Shown here piece after piece: positions 1 through 7,378 of a stretch of 23,008 nucleotides of DNA (within the stretch, counting starts at the first letter, position 1; the number at the start of each line of letters is the position of its first letter). Made by a program: the position numbers and the translations under genes. The notes beneath the pieces are model-generated. The model was not told where the DNA came from. It worked only from the letters and a program-made list of their open reading frames with translations, and ran no database searches. The DNA lies in the NCBI GenBank assembly GCA_002431975.1, contig DJFA01000058.1, forward strand, positions 7,854 to 30,861, in the 5' to 3' direction. Source of the stretch: Ruminococcus sp. UBA5884 (lineage in GTDB: Bacteria > Bacillota > Clostridia > Oscillospirales > Ruminococcaceae).

Positions 1-18
1 AGCAAACGGTAGTTTGCT
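1..18. repeat. short perfect hairpin at window start
   Basis: Seven bases (agcaaac) are repeated in inverted form (gtttgct) around a four-base loop (ggta). No T-run follows, so this is not a convincing intrinsic terminator. It may be the end of an upstream gene's 3' region or part of the repeat element that follows directly. Confidence 0.4.
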
Positions 19-29
19 GAATTATTTTC

Positions 30-78
30 GTAGGCGGCCAATGGTCGCCTGTTATGGTTTACCGATAATTTTATAAAG
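30..78. repeat. dispersed hairpin repeat, copy 1
   Basis: An imperfect inverted repeat pairs aggcggcca (32-40) with tggtcgcct (42-50), with one G.T wobble. It is followed by gttatggtttaccgataatt. The hairpin plus the 'ttaccgataatt' tail recurs in diverged form at 4256-4290 and at 22955-22995, so this is one member of a dispersed intergenic family. It lies in the leader just upstream of the first ECF ATPase. Confidence 0.6.
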
Positions 79-91
79 GATTGATATTTAT

Positions 92-937
92 ATGATAGAA
101 TTTGAAAAATTATGTTTTCAGTATAAAAACAGCAGTGAATATGCCCTTAAAGATATATCATTCAAAGTAAATGACGGAGAATTTATAGGAATTATCGGTG
201 CAAGCGGTGCCGGAAAATCCACTCTTACATATGCCCTTAACGGAATAATACCTCATCATTATGAGGGGGATTTTTATGGAGCAGTAAAAATAAACGGCAC
301 TGATACAGTTGAATCATCTCCTGAACAGCTCGCACTTCAGGTAGGAAGCGTATTTCAGGATATTGACGGTCAGATGACTTCAACAATAGTTGAAGATGAA
401 ATACTTTTCGGACTCGAAAATTTCGGAGTTCCTGAATCAGAAATAGAAAGCCGCATTGAAAATGCATTGTCAATGCTTGGAATAAATGAATTAAGGTCAA
501 GAAATATAAATACTCTCAGCGGCGGTCAGAAACAAAAAGTTGCAATTGCTTCAATAATTGCCCTTAAACCAAAGATTATTGTACTTGATGAGCCTACAGG
601 AGAACTTGACCCCCAGAGCAGCTATCAGATTTTTGCAATGCTTAAAGAGCTTAACCGTTCACTTGGCATGACTATAATAATAGTTGAACAGAAAATTATG
701 CTCCAGTGTGAATTTGCTGATAAGCTTCTTGTTATGGATAAAGGTAAAACAGTATTCTTTGATACAGTAAAAAATGTGCTTGTACACAGTCATGAACTTG
801 AAAGACTCGGTATAAACTGTCCGAGAATAGTAAGACTTGCAAGAGATTTGCAGGACAGGGGACTTTACAGCGGTGAATATCCGGTGAATCTTGATGATGC
901 TGAAAAAATGGCAGGAGAGGTTTTGAAAAATGATTGA
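92..937 (+). CDS. ecfA1: ECF transporter ATPase (EcfA1 position)
   Basis: ATP-binding subunit of an energy-coupling factor importer, which takes up vitamins or metal ions through a separate S component. The 281-aa protein has Walker A (GASGAGKS, residues 36-43), Q-loop Gln89, the ABC signature LSGGQ (142-146) and Walker B ending in Asp166-Glu167. The switch His that normally follows Walker B is replaced by Gln200 in the string VEQK. A ribosome binding site (aaagga, 75-80) precedes the ATG at 92. The stop codon overlaps the next gene's start, which indicates translational coupling. Length and motifs fit the EcfA family well. The substrate cannot be told because no S component is in the window. 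Confidence 0.93.
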   Translation: MIEFEKLCFQYKNSSEYALKDISFKVNDGEFIGIIGASGAGKSTLTYALNGIIPHHYEGDFYGAVKINGTDTVESSPEQLALQVGSVFQDIDGQMTSTIVEDEILFGLENFGVPESEIESRIENALSMLGINELRSRNINTLSGGQKQKVAIASIIALKPKIIVLDEPTGELDPQSSYQIFAMLKELNRSLGMTIIIVEQKIMLQCEFADKLLVMDKGKTVFFDTVKNVLVHSHELERLGINCPRIVRLARDLQDRGLYSGEYPVNLDDAEKMAGEVLKND

Positions 938-1730
938 TTTCAGTAATGTATGCTTCGGATACGGTGAAACATCTGTACTTAAAAATGTTTCATTTCATAT
1001 AGAAAAAGGAGAATTTGCCGCAGTACTTGGTGCTAACGGTGCAGGAAAAACTACTCTCAGCAAAATGTTCAACGGGATTCTCAAACCCTCTCAGGGTGAT
1101 GTTACAGTTGCAGGAATGAATACAAAAACTACACGGACAAGCAAGCTTGCAAAGCATATCGGATTTCTTTTCCAGAATCCTGACAGACAGATATGCAAGA
1201 ATACTGTAAGGGAAGAAATAATGTTTGGTCTTGAATGTGTAAGCAATGATAAGGATTATTGCAGGGAACAGTGTGAAAAAACTCTTGAAGCATTCGGATT
1301 TGACGGCGAAAAAGACCCCTTTACCATGAGCCGTGGAGAACGCCAGAAAATTGCTCTTGCCTCAGTAATAGCGGTTGAACCGGAAGTCCTTATACTTGAT
1401 GAACCTACTACAGGACTCGATTACAGCGAATGTATGCATATCATGAATATTGTATCAGAACTCAATAAAAAAGGTACTACTGTTATAATGGTAACGCATG
1501 ATATGGAGATAGTGCTTGATTTTGCACAGAAAGTACTTGTCATGAATCATGGTCATCTTCTGAAATACGGAAATATGCGTGAAGTCATGAAGGATAATGA
1601 TATACTTATGCAGGCAAGACTTATGCCGCCTCAGATTGCAGGTCTTGCAATGCGTCTTGATGGATTTGATGATGTATTCACAAACAGCGAAATGCTTGAA
1701 AGATTATCCGAAAGGAGCAGAAAAAAATGA
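930..1730 (+). CDS. ecfA2: ECF transporter ATPase (EcfA2 position)
   Basis: Second ATPase of the ECF heterodimer, 266 aa. Walker A is GANGAGKT (34-41), Q-loop Gln82, Walker B ends in Asp157-Glu158 and the switch His190 is present. The signature motif is degenerate: MSRGERQ (133-139) replaces LSGGQ. Its start overlaps the end of the first ATPase by 8 bases, and its stop overlaps the start of EcfT by 4 bases (ATGA), so the three genes form one operon. Combined with the missing His in the partner, the degenerate residues would fall in one composite ATP site, leaving the other canonical. Confidence 0.93.
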   Translation: MIDFSNVCFGYGETSVLKNVSFHIEKGEFAAVLGANGAGKTTLSKMFNGILKPSQGDVTVAGMNTKTTRTSKLAKHIGFLFQNPDRQICKNTVREEIMFGLECVSNDKDYCREQCEKTLEAFGFDGEKDPFTMSRGERQKIALASVIAVEPEVLILDEPTTGLDYSECMHIMNIVSELNKKGTTVIMVTHDMEIVLDFAQKVLVMNHGHLLKYGNMREVMKDNDILMQARLMPPQIAGLAMRLDGFDDVFTNSEMLERLSERSRKK

Positions 1731-2491
1731 AAGGATTTCTTGAATACTGCGATGGAAATTCGCTTTTTCACAGACTCAATCCGCTTACAAAGCTTATAGT
1801 TTCACTGCTTCTGTGTGCAGTGTGCTTTGTAAACAGCAATCATTTTTTCATACTTGCAGTTATATTGCTTAATATATGCATAGCCGCATCAGCCGGAATA
1901 ATGAAGCTTGCACTTAATCTGCTCAAAGGACTGGGAAAGCTTTCAATTATACTGTTTATAGTTCAGGTATTGTTTATAAAGAGCGGAAATGTACTTTTTA
2001 CGATACCTGTTATTAATCTTGGCATAACAGACAACGGAATATCATTTTCACTTCTGCTTGTAATGCGTCTTATGGCGGCAACGCTTCCGCTTGCAATAAT
2101 GCTTTCAGTCACACAGATGACAGACCTTTCAAATGTTATGGTATCAAAGCTTAAAATACCGTATAAGTATGTATTTTCGATAATAACAGTAATCCGCTTT
2201 ATACCTGTTTTTTCAAATGAGATGTCAGAAATAATAGAGGCACAGACTGCAAGGGGAGTTGAATTTGATACAAAAAATATATTCAGGAAAATAAAGCTTA
2301 TAATACCTCTCTGCGTGCCGCTTCTTATATCATCAGTCAGAAAGATAGATACAAGTGCGGTATCAGCGGAACTGCGTGGTTTTAACCTCAGAAAATCCGA
2401 CAGCGGATACAAGAAATACAGTTTTGCGGCAAGAGATGCGGCAGTGCTTGCAGTAACCGCTGTAATTTTTGCACTTGGAATAATATTGTAA
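1727..2491 (+). CDS. ecfT: ECF transporter transmembrane subunit EcfT
   Basis: Membrane scaffold that couples ATP hydrolysis by the EcfA pair to movement of an S component. The 254-aa protein has several hydrophobic segments (about residues 23-60, 70-90, 105-130, 145-162, 190-203 and 235-254). It carries the coupling-helix signature Ala-Arg-Gly at 175-177 (TARGVEF) and a second, variant motif ELRGF at 215-219, both typical of EcfT. The start overlaps the stop of the second ATPase. An intrinsic terminator follows at 2532-2569, so the operon ends here. No S component is encoded downstream. One could lie upstream of the window or be unlinked, as in group II ECF systems. Confidence 0.92.
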   Translation: MKGFLEYCDGNSLFHRLNPLTKLIVSLLLCAVCFVNSNHFFILAVILLNICIAASAGIMKLALNLLKGLGKLSIILFIVQVLFIKSGNVLFTIPVINLGITDNGISFSLLLVMRLMAATLPLAIMLSVTQMTDLSNVMVSKLKIPYKYVFSIITVIRFIPVFSNEMSEIIEAQTARGVEFDTKNIFRKIKLIIPLCVPLLISSVRKIDTSAVSAELRGFNLRKSDSGYKKYSFAARDAAVLAVTAVIFALGIIL

Positions 2492-2507
2492 AAATGCGTT
2501 TTATGGG

Positions 2508-2526
2508 AAATTCTATTATAGAATTT
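2508..2526. repeat. AT-rich hairpin downstream of ecfT
   Basis: The 8-base arms aaattcta (2508-2515) and tagaattt (2519-2526) flank a tta loop. The hairpin sits just before the terminator and may protect the 3' end or be incidental in AT-rich DNA. Confidence 0.35.
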
Positions 2527-2531
2527 GCGTT

Positions 2532-2569
2532 AAAAATCCGTTCAGATTAAAAAAATGAACGGATTTTTT
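2532..2569 (+). terminator. intrinsic terminator of the ECF operon
   Basis: A perfect 13-bp stem, aaaaatccgttca (2532-2544) with tgaacggattttt (2556-2568), and an 11-base loop. The stem runs into a T tract, the form expected of a Rho-independent terminator. The A-rich 5' arm would let it work on the other strand too, but no minus-strand gene approaches it. Confidence 0.9.
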
Positions 2570-2619
2570 GTTTTTATGCAACCATATGGCATTATATAAG
2601 GTTAATATTATGAAAAATA

Positions 2620-2648
2620 TTGCATATACCCTGATATTATTGTATAAT
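2620..2648 (+). promoter_or_regulatory. SigA-type promoter of the glycosyltransferase gene
   Basis: A -35 box ttgcat (2620-2625), a 17-base spacer and a perfect -10 box tataat (2643-2648). It lies about 30 bases upstream of the start codon and behind the ECF terminator, so the following gene is transcribed alone. Confidence 0.7.
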
Positions 2649-2680
2649 AGAATTATCTGCTAAAAAGGAGAAACAAATTA

Positions 2681-4228
2681 ATGAAAGACAAAATCCGTAA
2701 TTTTATAATAAATCTTAAAATTCCGGCAGCATTTCTGTTGCTGTGTACTCTTATAATTCTGATATCCGGCGGAACGGATATTGGCAGGGCAGGAATTATT
2801 TCAGCATATATGTCACTTGTAATGACTGTAATTGTCGCTGTATCAGCAATAATATTCATATGCAGGAAAAAGAAACTGAAATTCTGTACAGCTGAAAACT
2901 GTAATCTTATATCGCTGACAGCCGGTGTGATGCTAAGACTGTTCTATATTCTCTATACAGACGGCTTTACAAGACAGCATGATGAGGGTTCATTTGATGT
3001 CGGAGCAGGTCATTACGGCTATATGAAATATATCTATGACCATAATGCAATTCCGGATACAGACCCGAGAAATGCATGGCAGTTCTATCATCCGCCGCTT
3101 CATCATACGATAGAGGCGTTATGGTTTAAAATTCTCTCAGCATTCGGAGTTCCGGAGGATAAATTCTATGACTATGCACAGTATCCCGTGTTTATCTACA
3201 GCTGTGTCATAATGTTTACGATATACTGCATATTCAGGGAGCTTGATTTAAAGGGAAAAGGTCTTTCAGCAGCAACTGCACTGATATGTTTCAGCCCGTC
3301 ATTTATACTTATGTCCGGAAGCGTAAACAATGATATGCTTTCAATAATGTTCATATGTCTTGCGGTGCTTTATACAATAAAATGGTATAAAAATCCTGAA
3401 ATAAAAAATATAATCGCAATAGCTCTCAGCATAGGTCTTGGAATGATGACAAAAGCATCAGCAGGACTTATCGCTCCGGCAGTTGCAATAGTCTTTGTAG
3501 TTAAGTTTGTACAGCAGATAAAACAGAAAAAAATCGGCTCGTATATTTTTCAGTATATAATGTTTGCAGTAATATGTATGCCTCTCGGACTCTGGTGGTC
3601 AGTGAGAAATTATACAAAATTCAAAATGCCTTTCAATTATATCGCTGAAATCAATATAGAAGGAAATGCCCAGTATCTCGGCGAAATGAATACACTTAAA
3701 AGATTTACGGATTTTTCATTATATCAGTTTAAAAGTGTGTTTGTCCAGTGGCTGTGGGACGATGACAAATATCAGGAATTTAATCCGCTGATAGCATTCT
3801 TTAAAACATTATGCTTTGATGAAAAGAATTTTTTAAACTGGAATTCAAAGCTTGACACAGCTCCTGTAATACTTTTCTGGTCATCTGTAATAATTGGGAT
3901 AATATCAGTGATTGCAATGATATATATTTTCAGCAGAAAATCATCATGTCCTATGCTTATGAAAATTTTCCTTGCCGCAATATTTGTAACATTTTTCGGA
4001 AATTATATAGTATTCTGCATTAAATATCCGTTTACCTGCACCATGAATATAAGATATGTGACACCTGTTTTTATACCAGCGGCATATTTTACAGGAGCAG
4101 CAGTTGAAAATATTTCAAAGTCCGCAAAGAAATCAGCGGCAATACCTGAAATTCTGATATTGTCTGCGGTAATGACATTCTGTTCTTCAACCGCATTTGT
4201 ATATACTGCCCTTGCCTGTATACAGTAA
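2681..4228 (+). CDS. GT-C fold membrane glycosyltransferase (GT39/ArnT-like)
   Basis: Multi-pass membrane protein (515 aa) that probably transfers a sugar from a polyprenyl-phosphate donor to a cell-envelope acceptor on the outer face of the membrane. The N-terminal helix (about 12-28) and about ten further hydrophobic segments are separated by short loops. The first large outer loop carries RQHDEG with acidic Asp101-Glu102, in the place of the catalytic acid of GT-C enzymes. HPPLHH follows at 137-142, a pattern common in the GT39/GT83 (PMT/ArnT/RgtA-like) group. The start at 2681 has an aaaaggag ribosome binding site (2663-2670). The gene stands alone with its own promoter. Donor and acceptor cannot be inferred from the context. 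Confidence 0.8.
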   Translation: MKDKIRNFIINLKIPAAFLLLCTLIILISGGTDIGRAGIISAYMSLVMTVIVAVSAIIFICRKKKLKFCTAENCNLISLTAGVMLRLFYILYTDGFTRQHDEGSFDVGAGHYGYMKYIYDHNAIPDTDPRNAWQFYHPPLHHTIEALWFKILSAFGVPEDKFYDYAQYPVFIYSCVIMFTIYCIFRELDLKGKGLSAATALICFSPSFILMSGSVNNDMLSIMFICLAVLYTIKWYKNPEIKNIIAIALSIGLGMMTKASAGLIAPAVAIVFVVKFVQQIKQKKIGSYIFQYIMFAVICMPLGLWWSVRNYTKFKMPFNYIAEINIEGNAQYLGEMNTLKRFTDFSLYQFKSVFVQWLWDDDKYQEFNPLIAFFKTLCFDEKNFLNWNSKLDTAPVILFWSSVIIGIISVIAMIYIFSRKSSCPMLMKIFLAAIFVTFFGNYIVFCIKYPFTCTMNIRYVTPVFIPAAYFTGAAVENISKSAKKSAAIPEILILSAVMTFCSSTAFVYTALACIQ

Positions 4229-4345
4229 CCTGTAACGGGCGAACAGCGGCAAACTGCCGCCTGTAATCTGTCAACCGATAATTTTTTATACAGAAAACAA
4301 TTATCAAATTTATGGTTTAACCATAATTCGGCAGGCGACCAAATA
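4229..4345. repeat. composite dispersed repeat with inverted ends
   Basis: The gap 4229-4660 holds no gene. Its first part is a repeat cluster. It contains aacgggcgaac (4234-4244), the exact inverse of a piece at 22913-22923. Next come the hairpin gcggca/tgccgc (4246-4251 and 4255-4260) and the tail cgcctgtaat...accgataatttt (4258-4285), which resembles positions 46-74. A near-palindrome ttatggtt/aaccataa lies at 4310-4326, and caggcgacca (4332-4341) is the inverse of tggtcgcctg at 42-51. The segment is thus bounded by oppositely oriented copies of the element seen at 30-78. No coding potential or terminal target duplication is evident. Confidence 0.55.
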
Positions 4346-4380
4346 ACAATCATCGGAAACCTGCATAAACAATTCATTAA

Positions 4381-4388
4381 AAACGTTT
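4381..4388. promoter_or_regulatory. candidate LacI-family operator, upstream copy
   Basis: A CG-centred palindrome, aaacgttt, of the kind bound by LacI/GalR proteins. An identical octamer lies at 4606-4613, 225 bp away centre to centre, and the lacI-family promoter is between them. Short palindromes occur by chance in AT-rich DNA, so this is tentative. Confidence 0.3.
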
Positions 4389-4525
4389 GTATATATTGTT
4401 GAAGCCGTTTTTACCATTTTGTCAACTTTGTGTAAAATTCGTGTGATTGTCCGTCAAATTAGCTAAAAATTTGATGATAATTTTGTATTGTCAGCACAAA
4501 AATAATTAAAGATTGATTATAAATA

Positions 4526-4554
4526 TTGACTTTTGCGGCTTAACATTGTATATT
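4526..4554 (+). promoter_or_regulatory. SigA-type promoter of the LacI-family regulator gene
   Basis: A -35 box ttgact (4526-4531), a 17-base spacer and a -10 box tatatt (4549-4554). Transcription would begin near 4561 and give a leader of about 100 bases before the ATG at 4661. Confidence 0.65.
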
Positions 4555-4561
4555 AGATTTA

Positions 4562-4617
4562 CCGAAAAGATTTTATGGCATTTTTATGTGCTGTTACAGA
4601 GGCTTAAACGTTTTCGG
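4562..4617 (+). promoter_or_regulatory. leader with second candidate operator and long-range hairpin
   Basis: The leader begins with ccgaaaa (4562-4568) and contains its inverse ttttcgg (4611-4617), which could pair across a 42-base loop. The downstream arm overlaps the octamer palindrome aaacgttt at 4606-4613, the second candidate LacI-type operator. Its surroundings partly match a cre-like pattern (8-bp core plus a few flanking positions). Binding there would block elongation from the promoter at 4526-4554. Confidence 0.35.
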
Positions 4618-4660
4618 AATATGGTGTGTGACAGTAACGCATCAGGCAGGTCGTGAGATA

Positions 4661-5674
4661 ATGGTTTCCATAAAAAATATCGCTGAAAAATGCGGAGTAT
4701 CTATCGCTACAGTAAGCAAGGCTCTCAATAATCACAGCGATGTAAGTGAAGCCACTAAAAAACTCGTATGCGAAACAGCCCGTGAACTCGGATATTTTCC
4801 AAATTCACAGGCAAGAGCCCTGAAAACAAACAAAACCTTCAGTATCGGTGTGCTTTTCATTGACAAGGCACAGAGCGGTCTTAAACATTCATATTTTTCA
4901 TCAGTCCTTGACAGCTTCAAGGTCGAGGCTGAAAAACATGGATATGACATCATGTTTATAAATACCAAAATAGGCAGCCGTTCAATGTCATACCTTGAAC
5001 ATTGCAGATACCGCAGCTTTGACGGCGTGGTTGTTGCCTGCGTTGATTTCTGTGACGATGATGTGGTCGAGCTTTTCAAAAGCGATATTCCGCTTGTGGC
5101 AGTTGATTATGTAAGCGAAAATAAGCTTGCCGTGCTTTCGGACAACGTTTCCGGTATAAGAAGCATTGTAAATTATGTCCACGAAATGGGACATTCAAAA
5201 ATCGCATACATATACGGCGACAGCTCACAGGTCACTACAAACCGCCTTACTTCATTCATAGATACTATGCATTCATTTGGTCTTGAAGTAAGTCCTGACT
5301 ATGTGAAGCAAGGAAAATATCATGATGTTGAAAGCTGTGAAAAAATATTTTCCGATATGCTCAGGCTTTATGAACCGCCTACTTGCATACTCGTCCCTGA
5401 CGATTTTGCTGCATTCGGTGCTTTCAGAGCCGCTGCAAAAGCCGGTATCTCCATTCCGGACGATATCTCAATTGCCGGCTATGACGGAACTTATTTCGCT
5501 CAGATGTCAAAACCCAGACTCACCACTGTTGAACAGGATACAGGTTCAATAGGAAGTCTTGCCGCAGATTTGCTTATACAGGCTATCAGAAAAGAACCAG
5601 TTGACAACAGAAAACTGATAGTAAAAGGTACTCTGCTCAAAGGCGAAACAGTCAGAAATCTGACTGCCGTCTGA
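4661..5674 (+). CDS. LacI/GalR-family transcriptional regulator
   Basis: DNA-binding, sugar-responsive regulator of 337 aa. The first ~22 residues form the LacI helix-turn-helix (IKNIAEKCGVSIATVSKALN), followed by the hinge region (about 45-58) and a periplasmic-binding-protein-like effector domain (about 60-330). I start it at the ATG at 4661 rather than at 4586, because LacI proteins begin a few residues before the HTH and the 25 upstream codons look unlike the family. The gene precedes a sugar ABC binding protein by only 59 bases with no clear terminator between, so it probably regulates that locus and possibly itself. The sugar ligand is not deducible from the sequence. Confidence 0.92.
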   Translation: MVSIKNIAEKCGVSIATVSKALNNHSDVSEATKKLVCETARELGYFPNSQARALKTNKTFSIGVLFIDKAQSGLKHSYFSSVLDSFKVEAEKHGYDIMFINTKIGSRSMSYLEHCRYRSFDGVVVACVDFCDDDVVELFKSDIPLVAVDYVSENKLAVLSDNVSGIRSIVNYVHEMGHSKIAYIYGDSSQVTTNRLTSFIDTMHSFGLEVSPDYVKQGKYHDVESCEKIFSDMLRLYEPPTCILVPDDFAAFGAFRAAAKAGISIPDDISIAGYDGTYFAQMSKPRLTTVEQDTGSIGSLAADLLIQAIRKEPVDNRKLIVKGTLLKGETVRNLTAV

Positions 5675-5685
5675 TTCATTCGCTT

Positions 5686-5706
5686 ATTATATTAATTTAA
5701 TATAAT
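5686..5706. repeat. AT-only near-perfect palindrome before the binding-protein gene
   Basis: Two 10-base arms (attatattaa and its near inverse ttaatataat) surround one central base. Two overlapping tataat strings (5701-5706 and 5706-5711) could serve as -10 boxes, but no good -35 box is correctly spaced. It could be an operator, a weak promoter or simple AT-rich sequence. Confidence 0.35.
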
Positions 5707-5733
5707 ATAATTATTTAAGGAGGAAATTTTCAA

Positions 5734-7233
5734 ATGAACAGTTTAAAAAGAACATTAGCTCTTATTGCTACTCTTGCTCTTGCTTCATCAGCTCTCGTAG
5801 GCTGTGACAATGGCGGCAATAGCAGCTCATCATCAACAGCAGATTCTTCATCATCAGCAGATTCTTCTGCAGCAGATGATTCATCAGCAGCAGACGACAG
5901 CTCAGCAGCTGACGATTCATCAGCAGCTGACGATTCATCAGCAGCAGGCGGAGAAGTTAAGCTCCCGACAGGCGGCGACACTCTCACAATTATGTCATGG
6001 AATACAGAATTCCCGGACATGGTTAAGAACTACTACTGCAAGGATAAGGGCTGGACAGATAACGGCGACGGCACTTTCTCAAAGGACGGCGTTACACTTA
6101 ACGTTGTTGCTCACGGTGTAGGCGGCGGCGAAGCTTCACAGTACTATGACCAGTACTTCGATTCAGGAAAGGACCTCGACCTTTACTGTGCAGAAGCTGA
6201 CTGGGCTCTTAACTACCTCGGTAATGACGAAAAATCAGCTCCTCTCTCAGATATCGGTATCACAGAAGCTGAACTTGCTAACCAGTATCAGTATACTAAG
6301 GATATCGGTACTACAGAAGACGGCGTTCTCAAGGCTGTTTCATGGCAGTGTGCTCCTGGTGGTTTTGCTTACAGAGCTGACCTCGCTGAAGAATACCTCG
6401 GCGTAAAGACTCCTGAAGAAATGCAGGAAAAGGTTAAAGACTGGGATACATTCATGAAGACTGCTGAAGAAGTTATGACTAAGTCAGGCGACAAGAAGAC
6501 AGCTCTTACAACATCACTCGGTGGCGTATGGCAGGTATTCTCAGCTAACAGAGATTCAGCATGGGTTGTAGACAACAAGCTCGTTGTAAATGACGACGTT
6601 ACAAACTTCGTTGAAATGGCTCATACAATGTACGAAAAAGGCTACGTTTGCCCAGGTATCACTCAGTGGGCTTCAGACGGTTCATGGCTTGCTAAGGGTC
6701 AGACTGACGAAACAATGGGTTACTTCGTATCTACATGGGGCATCGGTGAAACAATCCTTGAATCAGCTGCTGGCGGCAAGGGCGGTAAAACATACGGTAA
6801 GTGGAAACTCGTTACAGGTCCTAACGACTACTACTGGGGTGGTACATGGCTCACAGTTGCACCAAGCTGCGACAACGCTGACATCGTTGCTGATATCATC
6901 AGATACTTCACAGTTGATGACGAATCAATGAAGGCTTACGCTCTCGCTTCAAGCGACTTCGTAAACAACAAGAAGGTTATGCAGGAAATCGTTGATTCAG
7001 GCGAAAACAAGAACGAAAACCTCGGCGGTCAGGACCAGTTCGCTGTATTCATGGACGCTGCTGACAAGATTGACCTTGCTGGTAAAATCACAAAGTATGA
7101 CTCAGATATCAAGCTGGCATTCCAGACAGCTTATGAGGCTTACAACAACGGCGACTACTCAAGCGTAGATGAAACAATCGAAGCTTTCAAGGATGCAGTT
7201 GCTGCTAAGATTACTGACCTTACATGGGATTAA
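5734..7233 (+). CDS. carbohydrate ABC transporter substrate-binding lipoprotein
   Basis: Surface lipoprotein (499 aa) that captures a sugar or oligosaccharide and delivers it to the two permeases encoded downstream. The signal peptide (1-23) ends in a lipobox LVGC with the lipidated Cys24. A low-complexity Ser/Ala/Asp linker (about 28-72) then tethers a family-1 type (MalE-like) solute-binding domain running from about residue 78 to the end. A strong ribosome binding site aaggagga lies at 5717-5724. Codon use is strikingly biased to aac, tac, gac, gct and ctc compared with all neighbours, a mark of very high expression. Aromatic residues are abundant in the binding domain, as expected of a sugar-binding cleft. 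The exact substrate is unknown. Confidence 0.92.
   Translation: MNSLKRTLALIATLALASSALVGCDNGGNSSSSSTADSSSSADSSAADDSSAADDSSAADDSSAADDSSAAGGEVKLPTGGDTLTIMSWNTEFPDMVKNYYCKDKGWTDNGDGTFSKDGVTLNVVAHGVGGGEASQYYDQYFDSGKDLDLYCAEADWALNYLGNDEKSAPLSDIGITEAELANQYQYTKDIGTTEDGVLKAVSWQCAPGGFAYRADLAEEYLGVKTPEEMQEKVKDWDTFMKTAEEVMTKSGDKKTALTTSLGGVWQVFSANRDSAWVVDNKLVVNDDVTNFVEMAHTMYEKGYVCPGITQWASDGSWLAKGQTDETMGYFVSTWGIGETILESAAGGKGGKTYGKWKLVTGPNDYYWGGTWLTVAPSCDNADIVADIIRYFTVDDESMKAYALASSDFVNNKKVMQEIVDSGENKNENLGGQDQFAVFMDAADKIDLAGKITKYDSDIKLAFQTAYEAYNNGDYSSVDETIEAFKDAVAAKITDLTWD
5869..5940 (+). repeat. four tandem 18-bp units coding the lipoprotein linker
   Basis: Units start at 5869, 5887, 5905 and 5923, and each encodes Ala-Ala-Asp-Asp-Ser-Ser. 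The last two units are identical at base level. The others differ only at synonymous or near-synonymous sites. In-frame unit gain or loss would change tether length without disrupting the reading frame. Confidence 0.85.
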
Positions 7234-7274
7234 TTCTCTTTCTTTAATAAATAAAATAAAAAACAGAATTGGGT

Positions 7275-7303
7275 GCTACGGGATGAGTCTGTCATCCTGT
7301 AGC
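7275..7303 (+). promoter_or_regulatory. intercistronic hairpin between binding protein and permease genes
   Basis: A 12-bp stem, gctacgggatga (7275-7286) with tcatcctgtagc (7292-7303), one G.U pair and the loop gtctg. A flanking ggg/ccc pair (7271-7273 and 7308-7310) may extend it. No T-run follows. This suits an RNA-stabilising or partly attenuating element that keeps binding-protein mRNA above permease mRNA, as known between malE and malF. The stem is strong, but the role is inferred. Confidence 0.7.
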
Positions 7304-7378
7304 CTATCCCTATATATTATGATTGATATTTGATGATTATTAAAATTACGTTATTTTTTTGAGGAGAGTGAATAACCT

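Noticed and set aside
4586..4660. 25-codon N-terminal extension of the LacI-family regulator
   Set aside because: Family members start just before the helix-turn-helix. The extension lies in the leader, overlaps the octamer palindrome and has no good ribosome binding site.
5869..5940. Tandem repeat as CRISPR-like array
   Set aside because: Units are contiguous without spacers and encode a protein linker in frame.
5730..6020. Minus-strand Ser/Ala/Asp/Glu-rich reading frame
   Set aside because: It is the complement of the repetitive lipoprotein linker and lacks independent coding signals.
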